Positions 27,621-35,798 of a DNA stretch of 64,000 nucleotides are shown one piece after another. Numbering within the stretch: position 1 is the first letter of the stretch; the number at the start of each line of letters is the position of its first letter. The stretch spans positions 186,001 through 250,000 of the forward strand of contig NZ_JXDG01000061.1 of assembly GCF_000820515.1 (NCBI RefSeq), written 5' to 3'. The notes under the pieces were generated by a model. It did not search any database. It had not been told where the DNA came from and saw only the letters and a list, made by a program, of their open reading frames with translations. A program made the position numbers and the translations under genes. The stretch comes from Pseudomonas batumici. GTDB lineage: Bacteria; Pseudomonadota; Gammaproteobacteria; Pseudomonadales; Pseudomonadaceae.

Positions 27621-28307
27621 ATGTCCAGTCTCACGCCCGCGCCCTTGCCCACTGCCCTCCCCGACGCTTTTTTCGACCGCGATGCGCAACTGCTCGCCCG
27701 TGAATTGCTGGGGAAAGTCATCCGCCACAAAGTCGGCGACCTGTGGCTGGCGGCACGCATTATCGAGACCGAAGCCTATTACCTGGAGGAGAAAGGCAGC
27801 CATGCCTCCCTCGGTTACACGGAAAAACGTAAGGCTTTGTTTCTGGATGGCGGCCACATCTATATGTATTACGCCCGCGGCGGCGACTCGCTGAACTTCA
27901 GCGCCCAGGGGCCGGGCAACGCGGTGCTGATCAAATCCGGCTATCCGTGGGTCGATGCACTGTCCGGCCCGGCCAGCCTGGCGCAGATGCTGCTCAACAA
28001 CCCGGCAGCCAATGGCACGGCGCGCCCGACCCACAAGCTGTGCGCCGGGCAGACGCTGCTGTGCAAGGCACTTGGACTCAAGGTGCCGGCGTGGGACGCC
28101 AAGCGTTTCGACCCGCAGGGGCTGTTGGTCGAGGATGTCGGTGCCCAGGTGGCGCAGATCATCCAGACCACCCGCCTGGGCATTCCCGGCGGGCGTGACG
28201 AACACCTGATGTATCGCTTCGTCGACGCCAGCCATGCGGCGTATTGCACGCGGAACCCGCTCAGGCGGGGGCAGGTCGAAGGTCGCGATTACTTTTTACA
28301 CACCTGA
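27621..28307 (+). CDS. DNA-3-methyladenine glycosylase (AAG/MPG family)
   Basis: Base-excision repair enzyme that removes alkylated purines. The 228-residue product matches the eukaryotic-type AAG fold: LARELLGKVIRHKVGD, the catalytic region ARIIETEAYYLEEKGSHAS with the active-site Glu, and MYYARGGDSLNFSAQGPGNAVLIKSGYP. The ATG at 27621 is preferred; an open frame from 27579 adds 14 residues. It diverges from proA. Confidence 0.92.
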   Translation: MSSLTPAPLPTALPDAFFDRDAQLLARELLGKVIRHKVGDLWLAARIIETEAYYLEEKGSHASLGYTEKRKALFLDGGHIYMYYARGGDSLNFSAQGPGNAVLIKSGYPWVDALSGPASLAQMLLNNPAANGTARPTHKLCAGQTLLCKALGLKVPAWDAKRFDPQGLLVEDVGAQVAQIIQTTRLGIPGGRDEHLMYRFVDASHAAYCTRNPLRRGQVEGRDYFLHT

Positions 28308-28331
28308 GGCTTTTGTCTTGCCTGAAAAAGG

Positions 28332-29294
28332 ATGTCAACCATGGACCCACGGTTCGATAACATCACCGGCTGGCTGACCGCCAACCCACAATGTCGGGGC
28401 CTGGCGATTGTCATCGTCGCCTGCCTGATCGCCGGCGCCGGCGCCGGCGGGTCGATGGTCTACCTGCTGCCCGGCGCGGCCATCCGCCTGCCGTTGCCCG
28501 AAGGCTTCTGGCCGCAGGCCGGCGTAGTCGCGGCCGGGCTCGCCGCGCTGATCGGGCTGTGCATCCATTGCAGCGTGCGACGCCATCCCAAGGCCACACT
28601 ACTGATTTGCGGCTTGAGCCTGGCGTTGCTGATCGGCCTGTTTCTCGGCTATCCCTACCTCAAGGCGTTCGACCAGGGCCTGATGGCCCTGGTCCAGGAA
28701 CATCGCGATCGCGCGCTGGACGTGGCAGCGGTCATGGTCACGCGCCTGGGCGACTTCCGCACCCAGTTCATCGTCGCGGGCGTGCTGACCGTGCTGCTGT
28801 TTCTCGCCCGCCAATGGCGCCAGGGGCTGTTTTTCGGCGCCACCCTGGCGGTGACGGCACTGGGCAACACCGCCGCCAAGTACTTCTTCGCGCGGATACG
28901 CCCGGAAGTACTGGCCGAGCCGATCACCAGCTACAGCATGCCCAGCGGCCACAGTTCGGGCTCGTTCGCGTTTTTCCTGATGCTGGCGGTGCTGGCCGGA
29001 CGCAATCAGCCACCACGGATACGCACGGCCTGGCTGCTGCTCGGCTGCCTGCCGGCGTTGGTGGTGGCGTTATCACGGGTGTACCTGGGCGCCCACTGGC
29101 CCACCGATATCCTGGCCGGCGCGCTGCTCGCCGTTGCGGTACTGGCGGCCAGCCTGAGCCTCAGCCAGCGCTTCATGCCGCTGCCGGCCATGCCGCCCCG
29201 GGCCTGGTGGCTGATCCTGCCGGCAGCGGTGGCGATCTATGGGTTTCATGCCCTGTGGCATTTACAGCATGAGATCGGGCGATATGCCTATTAA
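28332..29294 (+). CDS. PAP2-family membrane phosphatase
   Basis: A 320-residue multi-pass inner-membrane protein. The three PAP2 phosphatase motifs are complete: KYFFARIRP, SMPSGHSSGS and SRVYLGAHWPTD. The likely substrate is a lipid phosphate such as undecaprenyl pyrophosphate or phosphatidylglycerol phosphate; this cannot be decided from sequence. Its last 33 bases overlap the 3' end of the convergent cold-shock-domain gene. Confidence 0.88.
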   Translation: MSTMDPRFDNITGWLTANPQCRGLAIVIVACLIAGAGAGGSMVYLLPGAAIRLPLPEGFWPQAGVVAAGLAALIGLCIHCSVRRHPKATLLICGLSLALLIGLFLGYPYLKAFDQGLMALVQEHRDRALDVAAVMVTRLGDFRTQFIVAGVLTVLLFLARQWRQGLFFGATLAVTALGNTAAKYFFARIRPEVLAEPITSYSMPSGHSSGSFAFFLMLAVLAGRNQPPRIRTAWLLLGCLPALVVALSRVYLGAHWPTDILAGALLAVAVLAASLSLSQRFMPLPAMPPRAWWLILPAAVAIYGFHALWHLQHEIGRYAY

Positions 29295-29519
29295 GGCTTC
29301 GGACCGATCACTTTCCACGACTTCAACATTGATGGCATAGAACTGGCCATCCTCGCCCTGCACGACCTCATAGGTCACGGTGTCGCCGGCCTTCAACACC
29401 GGCCCACCGTCGGCAGCGGATTTCACATGGAAGAAAAGTTCTCGTCCATCCACATGTGCTGTGATCACGCCGACTCCACCCCGGGCGGAGTCGTAACGTT
29501 CTTCGCAATGCTTATCCAT
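29262..29519 (-). CDS. divergent cold-shock-domain protein
   Basis: An 85-residue protein beginning MDKHCEERYDSARGGVGVITAHVDGRELFFHV. The core GVITAHVDGRELFFHVKS and AGDTVTYEVVQGEDGQFYAINVEVV resemble a cold-shock OB fold, but the usual KWFN and KGFGFI RNA-binding motifs are missing, so nucleic-acid binding may be altered. It lies 100 bases downstream of a canonical csp gene on the same strand, perhaps in the same transcript. Confidence 0.7.
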   Translation of the reverse strand: MDKHCEERYDSARGGVGVITAHVDGRELFFHVKSAADGGPVLKAGDTVTYEVVQGEDGQFYAINVEVVESDRSEALIGISPDLML

Positions 29520-29619
29520 GACTATTCTCCCGAAAAGGAAGAAGCACACCCAGGCGCCGCCCCCACGAGGCTCGCGCATCCTGGGGCGGCTTGGACAGCC
29601 GTGTCTTCGCAGCAAAACC

Positions 29620-29871
29620 TCAAGGAATCACTTGAACGTCGTCCGCCTGCAGACCTTTCTGCCCTTGAACCACTTTGAACCTGACTTTTTGTCCTTCGCT
29701 GAGGCTTTTGAAACCGCCCCCCGCGATGGATTTGAAATGAACAAAAAGATCCGCGGTATTATCATCCGGCGTGATAAATCCGAAACCTTTCGCATCATTG
29801 AACCACTTCACCGTCCCTTCTCTGTGCCCTGAGTGCGACGGGTGCCCTTTGTGTTCCGTATGCTCTGCCAT
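29620..29871 (-). CDS. CspA-family cold-shock protein
   Basis: An 83-residue protein with the full cold-shock domain: GTVKWFNDAKGFGFITPDD and DLFVHFKSI, the RNP1 and RNP2 motifs. The N-terminus has a His-rich extension of about 18 residues (EHTEHKGHPSHSGH) that is not part of the standard 70-residue CspA; it could bind metal, by inference. The ATG at 29871 is used; a TTG two codons upstream is possible. Confidence 0.88.
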   Translation of the reverse strand: MAEHTEHKGHPSHSGHREGTVKWFNDAKGFGFITPDDNTADLFVHFKSIAGGGFKSLSEGQKVRFKVVQGQKGLQADDVQVIP

Positions 29872-29984
29872 GTCCAATATTCCCAGTCACTGAATGACGC
29901 AAAGCTCTTCCGTGGACAACCCTCGTCCTCCGAGCTTTCCATATTTCCGCCGGTCAAGTCTGGGACCCCGGCACATGGCGGGCT

Positions 29985-30002
29985 ACTGTCATTTCTGACA
30001 GT
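29985..30002. promoter_or_regulatory. inverted repeat ACTGTCA-N4-TGACAGT, CTGT-N8-ACAG type
   Basis: A perfect 7-bp inverted repeat contains CTGT-N8-ACAG, the spacing of a LexA/SOS box. It lies about 115 bases upstream of the cold-shock gene on the minus strand. The central 8 bases are not the A/T alternation of strong LexA boxes, so the assignment is tentative. Confidence 0.35.
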
Positions 30003-30033
30003 TCTTCAGATTGTTTTCATATAAAAACTATTC

Positions 30034-30047
30034 CATGTAGTTACATG
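30034..30047. repeat. palindrome CATGTA-GT-TACATG
   Basis: A perfect 6-bp inverted repeat with a 2-base centre, just beyond the stop codon of the Lon-N-domain gene. It could be an operator for the cold-shock transcript; nothing else supports that. Confidence 0.3.
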
Positions 30048-30055
30048 AAACACAC

Positions 30056-30646
30056 TCAAGCAAACAACTCGCCCTGCAACTCATCCAGTAATACCTGAAT
30101 GGCGTCCAGCCGTTGTTGAGGGTCGTCCAGTTCCAGCAGATCGAGTTTGTCCAGCTCGGAAAACGGCAGCAGATACGCCAACTGATTGGCCAGCGATTGT
30201 TGTCCGGTCGCTGCGGTGCCCATGTTCAGGGCCGCGACCATGGGGTGTTCGGCCAGCGCCTGGAGCAGCGCCACCAGGTCCTCGTCCTCATCCTGCAACG
30301 GCTGTTCAGGGACTTCATCCAACCACTCGACCTCGGCGACCGTCAGTTGATCGCGCTGCAACTCGCTGTGGAGCACCCGAAAACGCCGGGCGCCTTCGAC
30401 CCGGATGCCCAGCAAGCCGTTGTCCTGCTGCTGGAAGTCGCGAATCAGGGCTTCACAGCCGACCAGGGCAAAGCCTTCCGGCGCCTGGCCGACCTCTTGC
30501 CCTTCGAGAATGCAGACCACGCCAAAACCGCTGCCCTGTTTCATGCAGCGACTGATCATGTCCAGGTAACGCGCCTCGAAAATCTGCAGGTCGAGGATAC
30601 AACCGGGAAACAGCACGGTGTTCAGGGGAAACAACGCCAGGCTCAT
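30056..30646 (-). CDS. Lon N-terminal (LON substrate-binding) domain protein
   Basis: A 196-residue protein that is entirely a Lon-N domain: LALFPLNTVLFPGCILDLQIFEARYLDMI at the start, GFGVVCILEGQEVG and LGIRVEGARRFRVLH. The AAA+ and protease domains of Lon are absent. Such stand-alone proteins are common in Pseudomonas and their function is unknown; substrate or partner binding is the reasonable guess. lrgB begins 11 bases upstream on the same strand. Confidence 0.85.
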   Translation of the reverse strand: MSLALFPLNTVLFPGCILDLQIFEARYLDMISRCMKQGSGFGVVCILEGQEVGQAPEGFALVGCEALIRDFQQQDNGLLGIRVEGARRFRVLHSELQRDQLTVAEVEWLDEVPEQPLQDEDEDLVALLQALAEHPMVAALNMGTAATGQQSLANQLAYLLPFSELDKLDLLELDDPQQRLDAIQVLLDELQGELFA

Positions 30647-30656
30647 AACGACTTCC

Positions 30657-31373
30657 TTAAACCGCCAAAGTTACCGCCAGCGGCAGCAACACTGCCGTGG
30701 CCACGCCCATCAGGCTCATCGCCAACGCCGCGAAGGCGCCGCACTCTTCACTTTCCTGCAAGGCCACCGAGGTGCCCACCGCATGGGCGGTCATGCCCAG
30801 GGCCATCCCCCGGGCTTCCGGCGACTGTACGCCCAGCCGCGTCAGCAGCCAGGGCCCGGCAATGGCGCCGATCACCCCGGTGATCAACACGAACACCGCC
30901 GCCAGCGCCGCCACGCCACCGATCTGCTCGGCCACCAGCATGGCGATGGGCGAAGTGACCGACTTGGGGGCCATGGTCATCAGGATCATGTGGTCAGCGC
31001 CGAACAGCCAGCCCAGCAAGACGCCCAGGCCCGTCGCCAAGACCCCACCCACCACCAGCGTAGTAAAAATCGGCCAGAACAACTGCCGGATCCGCCGCAG
31101 GTTCAGGTACAGCGGCACCGCCAGCGCCACCGTGGCCGGTCCCAGCAGGATACCGAGGATCTCGGTGCTCCTGCGGTACTCGGCGTAACTCAGGTCGCAC
31201 AGCAACAGGATGCCGACCACCAGCGCCATCGAGGCCAGGACCGGTTGCAGGAAGATCCAGCGGGTCTTTTCGAAACCCGCCAGCACCAGTTGATAGGCGC
31301 CCAGGGTAATGCCGATGCCGAACAGCGGATGATGGATCACCGCCGCCCAGGCGCCCTGCCAGTCGAGGTTCAT
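30657..31373 (-). CDS. lrgB: LrgB/CidB (YohK-like) membrane protein
   Basis: A 238-residue inner-membrane protein with about seven hydrophobic segments and the family stretches FLQPVLASMALVVGI, LGPATVALAVPLY and APKSVTSPIAM. LrgAB/CidAB proteins form a holin-antiholin-like pair connected to murein hydrolase control and, in some bacteria, pyruvate transport. Its start overlaps the lrgA stop by 4 bases, showing translational coupling. Confidence 0.9.
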   Translation of the reverse strand: MNLDWQGAWAAVIHHPLFGIGITLGAYQLVLAGFEKTRWIFLQPVLASMALVVGILLLCDLSYAEYRRSTEILGILLGPATVALAVPLYLNLRRIRQLFWPIFTTLVVGGVLATGLGVLLGWLFGADHMILMTMAPKSVTSPIAMLVAEQIGGVAALAAVFVLITGVIGAIAGPWLLTRLGVQSPEARGMALGMTAHAVGTSVALQESEECGAFAALAMSLMGVATAVLLPLAVTLAV

Positions 31374-31732
31374 GGTCGCTCTCCGCGCCGGGCGTGGCGC
31401 TTGACCAGGGCGTTCATCAACACCCCGGCAAACGCCATGGAAATCAGCACCGACAACACCAGCGCGCCGGCAATCGCCCAGAAGTCCGCCGCGATCTGCG
31501 CGGCATAGACCATCACCCCGACCGCCGGCGGCACCAGCAACAGCGGCAGATAACGCAACAGCGTGGCGGCCGCCTCGCCCAGGGGCGCACTGACTTCTTC
31601 ACGCACCATCAAAAACACCAGCAACAGCAGCAGGCCGATAATCGGTCCCGGCAACACCGGCACACACAAATGATTGAGGGCTGTGCCAAGCAACTGAAAC
31701 AGCACCAGCCAGGTCAGGCCGCGTAGCAACAT
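31370..31732 (-). CDS. lrgA: LrgA/CidA (YohJ-like) membrane protein
   Basis: A 120-residue four-helix membrane protein with the family core LGTALNHLCVPVLPGPIIGLLLLLVFLM followed by YLPLLLVPPAVGVMVYA. It is the holin-like partner of the LrgB protein. No adjacent LysR-type regulator (CidR/LrgR-like) is present, so regulation must come from elsewhere. Confidence 0.9.
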   Translation of the reverse strand: MLLRGLTWLVLFQLLGTALNHLCVPVLPGPIIGLLLLLVFLMVREEVSAPLGEAAATLLRYLPLLLVPPAVGVMVYAAQIAADFWAIAGALVLSVLISMAFAGVLMNALVKRHARRGERP

Positions 31733-31896
31733 CCGAGCTCTCCTTTGAATACATCGGCATTATAAGCACGCCAATACGCCGCCATTCGCCAAAGGTATGG
31801 TGGCTTGACCCGGCACCTCTCCCATGATGATCTACAGTGGTTGCCAAGGGCTGCAACCCAAGGCCCGATAAACTCGATAGACCAAGGAGTGTGTCA

Positions 31897-32352
31897 ATGC
31901 CCTATGTACCTGTAGCGCAGCTCAACGATTATGTCGGCAAGGAACTGGGATGTTCCGAGTGGCTTACCATCGACCAGGCGCGGATCAACCTGTTCGCCGA
32001 AGCCACCGGCGACTATCAGTTCATCCACGTCGACCCGGTCAAGGCCGCGCAAACGCCGTTTGGCAGCACCATCGCCCACGGTTTCCTGTCGCTGTCGCTG
32101 ATTCCGAAACTGATGGAAGACATCTTCATCATGCCCGAAGGCTTGAAGATGGCCGTCAACTACGGCCTGGACAGCGTGCGCTTCATCCAGCCGGTGAAGG
32201 TCGACTCGCGGGTGCGGCTCAAGGTCGAACTGACCGAAGTCACCGAGAAGAAACCCGGCCAATGGCTGCTCAAGGCCACCGCCACGCTGGAAATCGAAGG
32301 CCAGGAAAAACCCGCCTATATCGCTGAGCCCCTGTCACTCTGCTTCGTCTGA
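31897..32352 (+). CDS. MaoC-family (R)-specific enoyl-CoA hydratase
   Basis: A 151-residue hotdog-fold protein. The hydratase motif with catalytic Asp and His is visible as ATGDYQFIHVDPVKAAQTPFG followed by TIAHGFLSLSL. MaoC hydratases hydrate trans-2-enoyl-CoA and link beta-oxidation to other acyl-CoA uses, including polyhydroxyalkanoate precursors. A good ribosome-binding site (AAGGAG) precedes the ATG at 31897. It is monocistronic. Confidence 0.85.
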   Translation: MPYVPVAQLNDYVGKELGCSEWLTIDQARINLFAEATGDYQFIHVDPVKAAQTPFGSTIAHGFLSLSLIPKLMEDIFIMPEGLKMAVNYGLDSVRFIQPVKVDSRVRLKVELTEVTEKKPGQWLLKATATLEIEGQEKPAYIAEPLSLCFV

Positions 32353-32454
32353 TAACCGGTTCCCACGAAACAGAGTGCACTCTGTTTCGTGCAGGACACT
32401 GGACACGCCATATTGCTACGGCATACTCGGTCCCCTAATTATCCGGATCCCGTT

Positions 32455-34173
32455 ATGCGCCCACTCGTTCCCCTCGCTCTGACCCTGCTGCTCACCGCCT
32501 GTGGTGAGGGTGAATCGCTCTTACCGCCGGACGCGCGCCTGCCGGACGGCGGTCGCTATCGCGGCGAAGTGGTCAATGGGCTGCTGCAGGGTCAGGGACG
32601 CATCGACTACCCGAGCGGCAGCTGGTACGCCGGCCAATTCGACAAGGGCCAGTGGCAAGGCGACGGCGAGTGGCATGGCAGCAACGGCGAGGTCTACAAG
32701 GGCCAGTTCCAGCAGGGCCTGTTCCACGGCCAGGGCACCTTGACCCTGCACGACAGCAGCTACACCGGCGGTTTCAAGCAGGGACGGCGCGACGGCGAAG
32801 GCACCCTCAAGGAAGCCGGCATGACCTACCGCGGCGAGTTCAAGGACGACCAGTACTCCGGCCTCGGCCATCTGGAACTGGAAGACGGCAGCCAGTACCA
32901 GGGTGAATTCGCCCATGGCAAGCCCAACGGCGAAGGTCAGCGCAGCGACGCCAACGGCAACCTGTTCACCGGCCACTTCGTCGACGGCCAACTGGAAGGC
33001 GTCGGTACCTTCAACAGCGCCGACGGCGACCAATATGTCGGTGGCTTCAAGCGCAACCAGTTGAACGGCAAGGGCCGCTACGAGAACGCCGATGGCGATG
33101 TCTGGATCGGTGACTTCAAGGAAGGCGTGCTCAACGGCAAGGGCCAGTTGATCGGCGTCGACGGCAGCCATTATCGCGGAGAGTTCAGCGAGTGGCGCTT
33201 CAACGGCCAGGGTCATCTGAGCCTGGGCGACGGCAGCGTCTATGTCGGCGAGTTCGCCGGCGACACCTACAACGGCCGCGGCAGCCTGACCCTGGCCGAC
33301 GGCACCGTGCAAAGCGGCATCTGGAACAACGGCCAGCGGGTCCGCGATGCCGACGGCAAAGTGCTGCCCGACCTGTTGGAACTCGGCCTGCTGGCCCAGG
33401 GCCCGCTGCTGGAAAAAGCCCTCGCCGCCGTACCGGCCTCGACCCCTGCGATCGAACTCTACAGCCTGGTGCTGGCCGGCGACGGCAAGCAAAGCGTGTT
33501 CATGCGCGAAGCCGACTACGTCAACCATATGCTCGCCACCCGCTTCGGCGCCTATGGCCAGATCAGCCTGGTGAACCACCGCGACCACCTGGGCGATCGC
33601 CCGATGGCAACCCGCGAAAACCTGCGCCGCGCCGCCCAGACCCTGGCTGAGCGCAGCGGGCCGGAAGACCTGATCTTCATCTACCTGACCAGCCATGGCA
33701 CCCATGAACACGAGTTCGTGCTGGAGCAGCCGCGCCTGGAGCTGTCCGACCTGCCGGCCGACGAACTGGCCTCGGCGCTGGCGCCCCTGAAGAACCGCGA
33801 TAAAGTCATCGTGATTTCCGCCTGTTATTCCGGCGATTTCATCCCGGCGCTCAAGGATGAAAGAACCTTGATCATGACCGCTTCGCGCGAGGACCGGGTG
33901 TCCTTTGGCTGCTCGGAGGAAGCCGATTTCACCTATTTCGGCGACGCCCTGTTCGCCCAGGCGCTGAACCAGACCGACGACCTGCAGCAAGCCTTCGCCC
34001 TGGCCAAGGCCCATGTGGCCGAGCGCGAGCAGGCGGACAACTTCGAAGCCTCGGAACCGCAGATCTGGGCACCCAAGGGCGTGTTGGCCCATTGGCAAGC
34101 ACTGCGTAAACAACAGGCACGAAAAGCGTTGCAAAGCGCTTCACTAGACAGCAAGACGGCCAAGAGCAACTAA
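32455..34173 (+). CDS. MORN-repeat lipoprotein with C13/caspase-like peptidase domain
   Basis: A 572-residue lipoprotein with lipobox LLTAC near residue 15. Residues of about 36-295 form eleven complete MORN repeats of about 23 residues, for example YKGQFQQGLFHGQGTL, plus one partial. Residues of about 320-560 look like peptidase family C13 (legumain-like, clan CD): LIFIYLTSHGTHEHE with the probable catalytic His414 and VIVISACYSGDFIP with the probable nucleophile Cys457. A surface or periplasmic cysteine peptidase is inferred. The substrate is unknown. The oxidoreductase gene follows 27 bases later. Confidence 0.8.
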   Translation: MRPLVPLALTLLLTACGEGESLLPPDARLPDGGRYRGEVVNGLLQGQGRIDYPSGSWYAGQFDKGQWQGDGEWHGSNGEVYKGQFQQGLFHGQGTLTLHDSSYTGGFKQGRRDGEGTLKEAGMTYRGEFKDDQYSGLGHLELEDGSQYQGEFAHGKPNGEGQRSDANGNLFTGHFVDGQLEGVGTFNSADGDQYVGGFKRNQLNGKGRYENADGDVWIGDFKEGVLNGKGQLIGVDGSHYRGEFSEWRFNGQGHLSLGDGSVYVGEFAGDTYNGRGSLTLADGTVQSGIWNNGQRVRDADGKVLPDLLELGLLAQGPLLEKALAAVPASTPAIELYSLVLAGDGKQSVFMREADYVNHMLATRFGAYGQISLVNHRDHLGDRPMATRENLRRAAQTLAERSGPEDLIFIYLTSHGTHEHEFVLEQPRLELSDLPADELASALAPLKNRDKVIVISACYSGDFIPALKDERTLIMTASREDRVSFGCSEEADFTYFGDALFAQALNQTDDLQQAFALAKAHVAEREQADNFEASEPQIWAPKGVLAHWQALRKQQARKALQSASLDSKTAKSN

Positions 34174-34200
34174 GCTGATCTGTATCAAGGGAGGTCTTTT

Positions 34201-34842
34201 ATGTACTTGACGCCTCAGCATATCCTGCTCGCTGGAGCCACCGGCCTGACCGGTGAACATCTACTCGATCGCCTGCTCAATGAACCGACGATCACCCGTG
34301 TACTCGCACCTTCACGCCGACCGCTGGCCGAGCATCCGCACCTGGAAAATCCAGTGGGCGATCCGGCGGTATTCCTGCCGCAATTGAGTGGTCGTGTTGA
34401 CGTGGCGATCTGCTGCCTGGGCACCACCATCAAGCTGGCCGGTTCCGAAGAAGCGTTCCGCGCCGTGGACCATGACATGGTCGTGGCCTTCGGCAAGCGA
34501 GCGCGGGAAATGGGCGCGCGGCATCTGATCGTGGTCAGTTCCATCGATGCCGATCCGAAATCCAAGGTGTTCTACACCCGGGTCAAGGGCGAGATGGAAC
34601 AGTCGCTGAGGGCACAGAACTGGCCGCAGTTGACCATTGCCAGACCCTCCTTTCTGCTGGGTGAACGGATCGAGCCGCGCCTGACGGAACAGTTGGTGGC
34701 CCCGCTGTCGAAGCTGATTCCCGGGAAGTATCGCGGCATCGAGGCGTGCCAGTTGGCGCGAGCGCTGTGGCGATTGGCGCTGGAAGAGCAGGATGGGGTG
34801 CGGATTGTCGAGTCGGATGAATTGCGCCGGCTGGGCAAATAA
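34201..34842 (+). CDS. NAD(P)-binding atypical SDR (HTATIP2-like)
   Basis: A 213-residue Rossmann protein. The dinucleotide motif ILLAGATGLTGEHLL is at residues 8-22, followed by ICCLGTTIK and HLIVVSSIDADPKSKVFYTRVKGEME with a YxxxK-like pair. It belongs to the atypical short-chain dehydrogenases related to HTATIP2/YtfG; the substrate is not known. An AAGGGAGG ribosome-binding site precedes the ATG. Confidence 0.78.
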   Translation: MYLTPQHILLAGATGLTGEHLLDRLLNEPTITRVLAPSRRPLAEHPHLENPVGDPAVFLPQLSGRVDVAICCLGTTIKLAGSEEAFRAVDHDMVVAFGKRAREMGARHLIVVSSIDADPKSKVFYTRVKGEMEQSLRAQNWPQLTIARPSFLLGERIEPRLTEQLVAPLSKLIPGKYRGIEACQLARALWRLALEEQDGVRIVESDELRRLGK

Positions 34843-34849
34843 CGGTGGC

Positions 34850-34867
34850 GAGCGGGCTTGCCCGCTC
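34850..34867. repeat. short REP-like hairpin
   Basis: GAGCGGG-CTTG-CCCGCTC forms a perfect 7-bp stem. The GCGAGCGGGCTTGCCCGCT core is a frequent Pseudomonas repeat. It separates two convergent genes and could also end transcription weakly. Confidence 0.6.
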
Positions 34868-34885
34868 ACAAACCCCCTTGTGCGA

Positions 34886-35173
34886 CTACAACCCGCCCGT
34901 CGCCTGAACCCCCACACCCAACACCGTCAGCACTGACAGGGGCAACAGCAGCGTATCCAGCAGCGCACTGGCCGGCAGATCCAGCCCCGGATAACTCGGC
35001 GCCTCCGCCCCGAAATGGTCACTGGCGCAACAGCCGCCCTGCAACGCATACAGATCCAGGCGCGTCCCCGAATACACCAGGGGCGCCCCGGTCTTGCCGG
35101 CGTCCAGGGTCCGCGCCGTCGCGCAACCGGCCAGTTGCAGTGCCAGCAACAGGCACAGCAGCGGCTTAGTCAT
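34886..35173 (-). CDS. YceK/YidQ family lipoprotein
   Basis: A 95-residue lipoprotein with signal and lipobox LQLAGC. The rest shows YSGTRLDLYAL and LDLPASALLDTLLLPLSVL, typical of the DUF1375 (YceK/YidQ) family, which has no known function. It overlaps the end of ubiX by 8 bases on the same strand and so is probably cotranscribed with mpl and ubiX. Confidence 0.82.
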   Translation of the reverse strand: MTKPLLCLLLALQLAGCATARTLDAGKTGAPLVYSGTRLDLYALQGGCCASDHFGAEAPSYPGLDLPASALLDTLLLPLSVLTVLGVGVQATGGL

Positions 35174-35798
35174 CGCTGCTCAAATGGTGTTCGCCCCAAC
35201 GCGGCAGCATGTCCTGGGGAATGTTCAGCAGATTGAGAATCCGCGCCACGACAAAATCCACCAGGTCATCGATGGTCTGCGGCTGGTGATAAAAGCCCGG
35301 CGACGCCGGCAGGATCGTCACGCCCATATTCGACAGCTTGAGCATGTGCTCCAGGTGAATGCTCGAATACGGTGCCTCGCGCGGCACCAGGATCAACTGG
35401 CGGCGCTCCTTGAGGGTGACATCCGCCGCCCGCTCGATCAGGTTGTTGCAAGCGCCCGTGGCGATGGCCGACAAGGTCCCGGTGGAACACGGCACCACCA
35501 CCATCGCCGCCGGCGCGCCGGAGCCCGAGGCGACCGGCGACATCCAGTCTTCCTTGCCGTATACCCGAATCTGCCCGACCTGCGCACCGGTGTATTCGGT
35601 GAGGAAGGCCTGCATCAGCTGCGGCTTGGCCGGCAGCGCCACATCGGTCTCGGTGGCCATCACCAATTGCGCGGCCTTGGAGATCAGGAAGTGCACCTCG
35701 CGGTCCTCGCGCACCAGGCAGTCCAACAGGCGCAGGCCGTAGGGCGCGCCGGAAGCACCGGTCATCGCCAGGGTGATGCGTTCCGGTCCGTTGTTCAT
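35166..35798 (-). CDS. ubiX: flavin prenyltransferase UbiX
   Basis: Makes prenylated FMN, the cofactor of the UbiD decarboxylase in ubiquinone synthesis. The 210-residue product shows ITLAMTGASGAPYGLRLLDCL and MVVVPCSTGTLSAIATGACNNLIERAADV plus a C-terminal PASPGFYHQPQTIDDLVDF. The ATG at 35798 overlaps the mpl stop by 4 bases (ATGA), so the two are coupled. Confidence 0.95.
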   Translation of the reverse strand: MNNGPERITLAMTGASGAPYGLRLLDCLVREDREVHFLISKAAQLVMATETDVALPAKPQLMQAFLTEYTGAQVGQIRVYGKEDWMSPVASGSGAPAAMVVVPCSTGTLSAIATGACNNLIERAADVTLKERRQLILVPREAPYSSIHLEHMLKLSNMGVTILPASPGFYHQPQTIDDLVDFVVARILNLLNIPQDMLPRWGEHHLSSDD

